64,000 nucleotides of DNA from Rhizobacter sp964253025 (GTDB lineage: Bacteria > Pseudomonadota > Gammaproteobacteria > Burkholderiales > Burkholderiaceae_C). This document shows, piece by piece, positions 58,299 through 64,000 of this stretch (within the stretch, counting starts at the first letter, position 1; each line of letters starts with the position of its first letter). Both the position numbers and the translations under genes were made by a program. Below the pieces are notes generated by a model. It saw only the letters and a list, made by a program, of their open reading frames with translations. It was not told the DNA's origin and ran no database searches. Location: contig NZ_CAXUQC020000001.1 of NCBI RefSeq assembly GCF_964253025.1, positions 2,914,001 to 2,978,000 on the forward strand, written 5' to 3'.

Positions 58299-58832
58299 TC
58301 AACGAAGGGTAGCCCTGCGAGCGGGCGGCCGAGGGCATGGGCCATGGCGGCGACGAAAGTCTCGCGGTGTCTCGACGGTCGACGCAGCGGCGGCGAACAC
58401 CCCGCGGCGGTGGCGGCGAGCGCTCCGTTCTTCGCGTTCATACGGTCCGCCCTCGCGCCCGCGCCCGGCGCTCCAGGCATGGCCTTCGCGCACCAGCCAT
58501 GCGCCGATGTCGTGCCCGTCGAGGTGAAGCCGGCCCAGCGTGCGACCGTAGTCGTCGCGGCCCACGGACTCAACCTCCACCTGACGACGCAACAGCCGTG
58601 CGGTCAACGCGGCCGTGGCCTCGCTCCCGCCCGCCTGGCACCGCTCGGGTGCGTCCAGGCCGACCAGCCGGACCGCCACCGGACGCTGGCCGGGAGGTCG
58701 AACCCATACGGTGTCGCCGTCGGTCACGCGGCTGACGGTGCCATTGAGGGTCGCGGCCACGCCCGGGCCGGCGAGGCAGCCCGCCAGCAAGACGACTCGG
58801 AACAAGACTTGAAACCACGGCATGGCCGGCAT
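58299..58832 (-). CDS. Secreted thermonuclease-like (SNase) protein
   Basis: A 177-residue Staphylococcus nuclease-fold protein with an export signal (hydrophobic WFQVLFRVVLLAGCLAGPGV, cleavage near residue 26 after VAA). GTVSRVTDGDTVWVR, VRLVGLDAPERCQ, and YGRTLGRLHLDGHDIGAWLV with REGHAW are the SNase motifs; the calcium-site Asp and the catalytic Arg/Glu positions can be placed in DGD and APE. ATG 58832 and 58823 are both possible. The C-terminal 30 residues are Arg-rich and diverged. Same strand as the MipA-like gene. Confidence 0.82.
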   Translation of the reverse strand: MPAMPWFQVLFRVVLLAGCLAGPGVAATLNGTVSRVTDGDTVWVRPPGQRPVAVRLVGLDAPERCQAGGSEATAALTARLLRRQVEVESVGRDDYGRTLGRLHLDGHDIGAWLVREGHAWSAGRGREGGPYEREERSARRHRRGVFAAAASTVETPRDFRRRHGPCPRPPARRATLR

Positions 58833-59000
58833 TCTCGGGCAGATCCGATGACAGTGCAGTGTTCGCCCCAGCCGGCACTCGGTAGTGGCCCTCAGGCAGC
58901 TCGATGGGGATAGGGGGATACTGGCCCACCGGCGGGCCACGGCAGCGATGGCCGCGTCCTGCTCGGGCCACCAGCGCGCTGCGGCGCAATCGAGATCACG

Positions 59001-60497
59001 ATGGACGGCATCCCCGGCGGAGACGGACAGGACAGCGCGCACTTCATGCGGCACCTCGTCGACCACGTGCCGGCCATGCTCGCCTACTGGGACCGCGACC
59101 TGCGGTGCCGTTTTGCCAACCGGGCCTACCTTGCCTGGTTCGGCGCCGACCCCGACAACATGCTCGGGCGACACATCGCCGATTTGCTCGGGCCGGATCT
59201 TTTCGCACTCAATGAACCCCACATGCGGGCCGCCCTCGCCGGCACGCCGCAGGAGTTCGAACGCGCCATCCCGGGGCCGGATGGCGTGATCCGCCAGAGC
59301 CTGGCGATGTACCTCCCCGACGTGGTCGACGGCGACGTCATGGGCTTCATCGCGTTCGTCACCGACATCACGGCGCTCAAGCGCAAGGAAGAGGCGCTGC
59401 GGCGAAGCGAGGCGGCCCTGCGCGAGGCCCAGCGGCTCGGGCAGATCGGGAGCTGGCAATGGGAACTGGCCACCGGCGTCGTCACCTGGTCCGAGGAGAT
59501 GTACCACCTCTTCGGCCGCGATCCGTCTGATCCGCTGCCGCCGCCAGCCGATCGGGCCGCGCTGTACGCACCTGACAGCTGGCAGGCGATCCAGGTGGCG
59601 GTGGCCGACGCTCTGCGCACCGGCGATCCCTACCGGCTCGAAGTCCAGTACCGGCATGCGAGCGGCGAACTGCGCTGGATGGAGGCTCGCGGCGAGGTCA
59701 TCCGTGACGCCTCCGGCGCCACCGTCCGCCTGCAGGGCACCGCGCTCGACGTCACGCCGCGCCGCACGAACGAGGCAGCCCGGGTGCAGCTGCAAGTCGC
59801 TGAAGCGGCCAGCCGCAACAAGTCGGACCTGATGTCCCGTGTGAGCCACGAGCTGCGCACGCCCTTGAACGGCATCCTCGGATTCGCCCAGCTGCTGCAG
59901 GCCCGGGCCGAAGTCGATCCCGTGCAGCGGTCATGGATCGAGGCCATCCTTGCCAGTGGTCGTCACATGCTGGCGCTCGTCAACGATGTGCTCGACATTT
60001 CGGCGGCCGAAGCCGGGCGCATCGAATTGCGTCGCGAGGCGCTGGACGTGGGCGCACTGCTCGGCGAAACCCTGCAACGTGCGCGTGCGGCAGCGGCGCC
60101 CGCAGCCATCACCGTCATCGGCCCGCCTGAACCCGTCCGGCCCGCCAGCGCCTGGGGCGACCCCACGCGCCTGCGCCAGGTGCTCGACAACCTGCTGTCC
60201 AATGCGGTGAAGTTCACGCCGCCCGGCGGTCATGTTCGACTGAGCGTGGGCGCGAAGGGCAAATCGCTCGTGCTGTCGGTGAGCGACACCGGCACGGGCA
60301 TGGATGCGACGCAGCAGGCGCGGCTCTTCATGCCCTTCGACCGGCTCGGGGCCGAACGCACGCGCATCCCCGGAACGGGCCTCGGCCTGGCCGTCACCAA
60401 GATGCTGGTCGACCGGATGGACGGCACCATCACGGTCAGGAGCGAGCCAGGCCAGGGCACCACCTTCACCGTCACCCTGCCGGCCGGCGTGTCGTGA
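59001..60497 (+). CDS. PAS-PAS sensor histidine kinase
   Basis: A 498-residue cytosolic kinase. PAS 1 (about 15-130) and PAS 2 (about 140-255, with WRWELATGV...WMEARGEVIRD-type PAC) precede HisKA with His283 in LMSRVSHELRTPLNGILGFA and a HATPase domain with SDTGTGMD and GTGLGLAVTKML. There is no receiver domain and no regulator gene beside it, so it is an orphan kinase. It is divergent from the nuclease gene, about 170 bases apart, and convergent with the DUF429 gene. Signal unknown. Confidence 0.92.
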   Translation: MDGIPGGDGQDSAHFMRHLVDHVPAMLAYWDRDLRCRFANRAYLAWFGADPDNMLGRHIADLLGPDLFALNEPHMRAALAGTPQEFERAIPGPDGVIRQSLAMYLPDVVDGDVMGFIAFVTDITALKRKEEALRRSEAALREAQRLGQIGSWQWELATGVVTWSEEMYHLFGRDPSDPLPPPADRAALYAPDSWQAIQVAVADALRTGDPYRLEVQYRHASGELRWMEARGEVIRDASGATVRLQGTALDVTPRRTNEAARVQLQVAEAASRNKSDLMSRVSHELRTPLNGILGFAQLLQARAEVDPVQRSWIEAILASGRHMLALVNDVLDISAAEAGRIELRREALDVGALLGETLQRARAAAAPAAITVIGPPEPVRPASAWGDPTRLRQVLDNLLSNAVKFTPPGGHVRLSVGAKGKSLVLSVSDTGTGMDATQQARLFMPFDRLGAERTRIPGTGLGLAVTKMLVDRMDGTITVRSEPGQGTTFTVTLPAGVS

Positions 60498-60549
60498 CAG
60501 CGAGAGCGATGGGCGGCAGAGCGACCGGACCGCCTGTACGCCCACCCGT

Positions 60550-61383
60550 CTAGGCGCCGACGATCCAGCCTTCCAAGGGGTCGCTGTCGGGCGGAATGCC
60601 GTGGGCGGGCTGGTCCAGCGCCCAGGCGGCGAAGACCATGCAAGCGACCGCGTCCAGACGGTCGCCCGAGGCATCCGCCACCAGCGAATCCCTCATCGCG
60701 TGGCTCATGCGCAGGCGCAAGCCAAGCCGGGTACGTCCCTGCTCCAGGGCCTCCACCAGGTCCTTGCGGGCGATGAGGCGCTCGGGCGTCTGCCGCGCCT
60801 TCTCGTCACTCTTGTACGAGCGGCTGCCGATCAGTTCGCGCGCCAGCAGTCCGGGGTAGGCCTCGAGGGCCAGCCGCGCGGGATCCCCTTCGTGAAGCCC
60901 CGGCAGGCTCACGCCCGAGTCGATCAGCAGCGGCACACCGGCATGCATCATCAGCGCGACGGGCGGGTTGACCCATTTCATCGAAGGCGAGCAGCCGGCC
61001 GGCCGTTCGGTGGCCCGATGGGCGAACTTCGCACCCACCGGTCGCCCATTGCAGAACGCGGCGAAGGTCTCACGCACCGCCTCTCGCGACAGGCCGCGGT
61101 AGTGCGTCATCGCGTCCAGCCAGCGGTCGGGCCAGCCCAGGTGCTCGATCAACTCCCGCGACAGGCCGAACGGCAGGTCGAAGCCGCCGATCCAGGGCCC
61201 CGGCTCCCGCAGCCAGGCGGCGAAGGTGTCGAAGTCGAAGTGTTCATCCAGCCGCTCCAGCCGAACCACGGGACCGGCGCGCCGGCCGATCGCCACGGTG
61301 ATCGGCTTGCGTCGCGTCGGGCGGCTGGTGAAGTCGACGCCGGCAATGAGCCAGTCCGCCCCAGTGGGCGGTGCGGCGCTCAT
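60550..61383 (-). CDS. DUF429 family protein
   Basis: A 277-residue protein with the DUF429 layout: IAGVDFTSRPTRRKPITVAI at the start (an RNase H-like first strand with Asp), GGFDLPFGLSRELIEHLG near 70, LEAYPGLLARELIGSRSYKS, and DRLDAVACMVFAAWAL at the end. The Asp positions suggest an RNase H-like nuclease or transferase fold; function is unknown. Its start overlaps the end of the upstream glutathione reductase gene by 4 bases (ATGA), so it is translationally coupled to it. Confidence 0.85.
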   Translation of the reverse strand: MSAAPPTGADWLIAGVDFTSRPTRRKPITVAIGRRAGPVVRLERLDEHFDFDTFAAWLREPGPWIGGFDLPFGLSRELIEHLGWPDRWLDAMTHYRGLSREAVRETFAAFCNGRPVGAKFAHRATERPAGCSPSMKWVNPPVALMMHAGVPLLIDSGVSLPGLHEGDPARLALEAYPGLLARELIGSRSYKSDEKARQTPERLIARKDLVEALEQGRTRLGLRLRMSHAMRDSLVADASGDRLDAVACMVFAAWALDQPAHGIPPDSDPLEGWIVGA

Positions 61384-62750
61384 CGCACCGGTTCACGCAT
61401 GGTGACGAACTCCTCGGCCCCGGTCGGATGGATGCCGATGGTGCGGTCGATCTGGGCCTTGGTCAGCCCCGCCTGCACCGCGACCGCGAACCCCTGGATC
61501 ACCTCACCGGCGTCGGCGCCGACCATGTGCATGCCCAGCACGCGATCGGTGGCGGCGTCCACCACGATCTTCATCAGCGTGCGCTCGGTGCTGTCGCTCA
61601 GCGTGTGCTTCAAGGCCTTGAACTCGCTGCGGAACACGCGCACCTCGCCATGCAAGCGGCGGGCGCGCTCCTCGCTCATGCCGACGGTCGCGATGTTGGG
61701 ATGGGTGAACACGGCGGTGGCGATCGCTTCGTAGTCGATGGGCGGACGCTGCCCGTCGCCGAAGAGGTGATCCACCAGCACCATCGCCTCGGCCAGGGCC
61801 ACGGGGGTCAATGCCTTGTGACCGACCAGGTCGCCGATGGCCAACACCGACGGAATGGCGGTCTGGAATCGGGCATCGACGGGCACGGTTCCCTCGGCGT
61901 TCAGGGTGATGCCGAGTGCCTCGAGGCCCAGCCCCTCGGTCAGCGGCAGGCGGCCCGTCGCCTGGAGCACGGCATCCACCTCGACGGTGTGCCCGTCGCT
62001 CAATCGCACCACCTGCACGTCGCCGCGCCGTTGCACCTCGGCCACCGTGGCGTTCAATCGAACGGTGAGCCCCTTCTTGCGCATCTCCAGATCGGCAAAC
62101 CCGGCGATCTCCTCGTCGAAGCCGCGCAGGATGCGCGGGCCGCGGTGCACCAGCGTGACCTGGCTGCCCAGGCCCTGGAAGATCGATGCGAACTCGCACG
62201 CGATGTAGCCGCCGCCGACGACCAGAAGGCGGCGGGGAAACGGGTCGATGTCGAAGAGCTCGTCGGACGTGATGGCCCACTCGGCGCCCGGACCGGACGG
62301 CCGCTGCGGTCTGCCGCCCGTTGCCAGCAGGATGTGGCGCGCCGTGAAACGCTGCTCCTCGCCGTCGTGGCTCTTCACACCCACCGTGTGCGGATCGAGA
62401 AGCCGCGCCCAGCCGCGCACCAGCCGGACACCCGCGCCCGACAGCAGCTTGTCGTAGACCCCATTGAGCCGGGTGATCTCCGCGGCACGGCGGGTCCGCA
62501 GGCGCTGCCAGTCGAAGCTCACTTCGCCGACGTGCCATCCGAAGCCGACGGCCTCCTGGAACTGTTCATGGCAATGCGCCGCATGGCTGTACAGCTTCTT
62601 CGGGATGCAGCCGAGGTTCACGCAAGTGCCGCCGAGCGCGCTGCCCTCGGCCACGATGACCCGCGCTCCCCGTGCAGCGGCCATGCGGCTGGCGCGCACG
62701 CCGCCACTGCCCGCACCCACCACGAAGAGATCGCAATCGAACGAGTCCAT
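61380..62750 (-). CDS. gor: Glutathione-disulfide reductase
   Basis: A 456-residue FAD/NAD(P) disulfide oxidoreductase. FAD loop VVGAGSGGVRASRMAA, redox-active Cys43 and Cys48 in GGTCVNLGCIPKK, second nucleotide loop VVGGGYIACEFASI with the NADP-binding VTLVHRGPRILRG, LAIGDLVGHKALTPVA, and the C-terminal His-Glu pair in IHPTGAEEFV. The Arg pair in the NADP site favours glutathione reductase over dihydrolipoamide dehydrogenase. It reduces GSSG to keep the cytosol reduced. ATG 62750 is used; the open frame upstream to 63419 is shadow. Coupled to DUF429. Confidence 0.94.
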   Translation of the reverse strand: MDSFDCDLFVVGAGSGGVRASRMAAARGARVIVAEGSALGGTCVNLGCIPKKLYSHAAHCHEQFQEAVGFGWHVGEVSFDWQRLRTRRAAEITRLNGVYDKLLSGAGVRLVRGWARLLDPHTVGVKSHDGEEQRFTARHILLATGGRPQRPSGPGAEWAITSDELFDIDPFPRRLLVVGGGYIACEFASIFQGLGSQVTLVHRGPRILRGFDEEIAGFADLEMRKKGLTVRLNATVAEVQRRGDVQVVRLSDGHTVEVDAVLQATGRLPLTEGLGLEALGITLNAEGTVPVDARFQTAIPSVLAIGDLVGHKALTPVALAEAMVLVDHLFGDGQRPPIDYEAIATAVFTHPNIATVGMSEERARRLHGEVRVFRSEFKALKHTLSDSTERTLMKIVVDAATDRVLGMHMVGADAGEVIQGFAVAVQAGLTKAQIDRTIGIHPTGAEEFVTMREPVR

Positions 62751-62812
62751 GGCACCTTCCTTCAGGCCGCCACATGGCGGCTCGTGCATGATGCCTCGTC
62801 CCGCGAACCGGG

Positions 62813-63754
62813 TCACGCGAGGGGCTGTGGGGCGAAGTTCGCCTCGAGCCAGGCCTCGACCGCCTCCATCGCCTGGCGCTTCGCCGGCCCGAAATCCAGT
62901 TCGTGGCTTCCCTCGGGCACCAGGCGCACTGCATAGCCCGGACCGTCCAGCCGCCCCCCGAGCACCGTCGGCAGGAAGGTCTCCTCGAACTCGATCCAGC
63001 GGTTGTCCGCGGTGCCGTACACGAAGAGCTGTGGAACGCCGCGTTCGCGCAGCGTGGCGAAGGCCCGCAGGAAGTGGGGATTCGGCTGGCCTCCCGCGGT
63101 CGTGCCAGCCGGGGCGCTGATCGAACCCGACGGCCGGACCGGCAGCACGGCCCCGAGGACGTTGCGCCCGATGTGATCGAAGTCGCTCTGCCCACTGAAC
63201 ACGCGGGCCCAGGCGGCGGGGGACACCAGCTTCTGGGCGTAGTTGCGCAGGCGCCTGCGCGCCACTTGCGCCTGGGGCACGTTGCGGTCGCCGGGCGGTC
63301 CGATGGTCAGCGCGGGCAGGCCCAGGGCAATCACGCCTTGCACGTGACCTCGGGTATCGCGAGACGCGGCCAGCTGCGCCGTGATGCCGCCACCGCACAG
63401 TCCGCCCAGCAATACGCATGTGGCGCCATGCCGCTCCCGCAGCGCCGCAGCCGCCAGCAGCGCGTCGTCGGCGAAGTAGCCCTCTTCCAGGCGAGCGCTC
63501 AGCGTGCCCGGCGGCACGACGGACAGCGTGCCGTCGCTCTCGCCGATGCCCGCCGGGTCGTAGCGCAGGACCGCATGGCCGAGCGCGGCCAGGCGGCGTG
63601 CCAGCAGCAGGTTGAACCGGTGCGAGCCGACCCGGTGCTTGAAACCGGAGGGCAGCAGCACGACCGCCGTGCCGTTCGGGCGCCGGGCTGCATGGAGGAC
63701 GCCTCGGCGCACCAGACCGTCAGGGCCCGTCAGCTCGAATGGATGCTCGTTCAC
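62813..63754 (-). CDS. Alpha/beta hydrolase
   Basis: A 313-residue alpha/beta hydrolase. The oxyanion region VVLLPSGFKHRVGSHRFN comes early, RYDPAGIGESDG is the strand-4 loop, and the nucleophile elbow appears to be GGLCGGG near residue 126, with Cys where Ser or Asp is usual; the His is in PEGSHELDFG near the end. The Cys nucleophile makes it a dienelactone-hydrolase-like or divergent enzyme. GTG start at 63754, with GAGGAGG 6 bases upstream, overlaps the stop of the upstream partial gene (GTGA). 62 bases before gor. Confidence 0.8.
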   Translation of the reverse strand: MNEHPFELTGPDGLVRRGVLHAARRPNGTAVVLLPSGFKHRVGSHRFNLLLARRLAALGHAVLRYDPAGIGESDGTLSVVPPGTLSARLEEGYFADDALLAAAALRERHGATCVLLGGLCGGGITAQLAASRDTRGHVQGVIALGLPALTIGPPGDRNVPQAQVARRRLRNYAQKLVSPAAWARVFSGQSDFDHIGRNVLGAVLPVRPSGSISAPAGTTAGGQPNPHFLRAFATLRERGVPQLFVYGTADNRWIEFEETFLPTVLGGRLDGPGYAVRLVPEGSHELDFGPAKRQAMEAVEAWLEANFAPQPLA

Positions 63755-64000
63755 TGCGCCTCCTCGGACACGAGGGCCAGGCACAGCGCGGTGAGCGGCG
63801 GCGGCAGCTCCCAGAAGCGCAGGCCCTTGTCGAGGAAGGCGGCGACTTCACAGAGGTGGACCTGCACCCCGGGCAGGCCGCCCAACGCCTGCACCTCGCT
63901 CGGCACGCCCGGCCGACCCGCGCGCGCGACGCCGATGACGTCGGTCCGCCGTGCGCGGCCCGTCAGCGAGGGAAGGAGGCGGGCCGCGCGCAGGCTCTGC
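63751..64000 (-). CDS. Partial protein of unknown function, truncated by the window edge
   Basis: The last 82 codons of a minus-strand gene; its start lies beyond the window. The readable C-terminus includes ARRTDVIGVARAGRPGVP, LGGLPGVQVHLCEVAAFLDK and GLRFWELPPPLTALCLALV, ending SEEAQ. It stops in the GTGA overlap with the hydrolase gene, so the two are coupled. The fragment alone does not identify a family. I note that the hydrolase that follows has the same hydrophobic, Gly-rich style, so these could be paired hydrolases, but that is a guess. Confidence 0.6.
   Translation of the reverse strand, partial: QSLRAARLLPSLTGRARRTDVIGVARAGRPGVPSEVQALGGLPGVQVHLCEVAAFLDKGLRFWELPPPLTALCLALVSEEAQ

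Noticed and set aside
1..64000. CRISPR arrays, rRNA genes, insertion sequences, prophage genes
   Set aside because: No regularly spaced direct repeats, no rRNA-like segments, no transposase or integrase motifs in any frame that I examined.

Overview
The window looks like ordinary chromosome from a high-GC betaproteobacterium of the order Burkholderiales, most like the Rubrivivax/Roseateles/Leptothrix side of the order. This rests on the base composition (about two thirds G+C by eye), proteins of the DUF3460 and DUF1841 types that I associate with betaproteobacteria, a TamA/TamB pair, a trifunctional-type PutA lacking its DNA-binding domain, and intergenic repeats of a kind common in that order. 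No phage, plasmid, transposase, rRNA or CRISPR array is visible. Coding density is high, and nearly all long ORFs opposite the genes below are shadows caused by G+C-rich third codon positions.

Layout. 0.1-5 kb: an HxlR-type regulator divergent from a carboxymuconolactone-decarboxylase-type protein, a DUF962/Mpo1-like membrane protein, a small unknown protein and a secreted M28 aminopeptidase-type lipoprotein. 5-15.6 kb: a hybrid histidine kinase, apbC (Fe-S carrier) divergent from metG, two proteins of unknown role, then a plus-strand run DUF3460-scpA-bioB-panB-panC combining chromosome segregation with biotin and pantothenate synthesis. 16-22 kb: a response regulator/hybrid kinase operon between two REP-like repeats, a LysR/MFS divergent pair, and a non-coding stretch with a REPIN-like element and a frameshifted methyltransferase fragment. 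22-32 kb: an orphan ParA translationally coupled to a MaoC hydratase, a KefC-type antiporter, an iron alcohol dehydrogenase, DUF1841-rhlE, an RNase D-like exonuclease and putA. 32-38.5 kb: a leucine-rich-repeat protein kinase, a secreted unknown, a GlsB-type membrane protein, an orphan peptide-binding protein, an HD-GYP protein and a diheme cytochrome c.

38.5-49.6 kb is the functionally densest part: a MoxR ATPase and GNAT acetyltransferase, a 7TM diguanylate cyclase on the other strand, then VWA-tamA-tamB, in which the VWA gene overlaps tamA. 49.9-52 kb holds five small minus-strand genes of unknown function around a tRNA-Arg(CCU). 52-57.4 kb is a plus-strand series ctpA, moeB/thiF-like, LOG family, arginase, SDR. 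The remainder holds a MipA/OmpV porin-like protein, a secreted nuclease, a PAS sensor kinase, and the minus-strand run partial gene-hydrolase-gor-DUF429 that leaves the window at its right edge.

Most genes are housekeeping or signalling. The parts that deserve a second look are the split MoxR/VWA pair joined to TamAB, the ParA-MaoC coupling, the orphan LRR kinase, the cluster of small genes at the tRNA, and several short palindromic repeats. All functional calls come from reading translated motifs; no database search was run.
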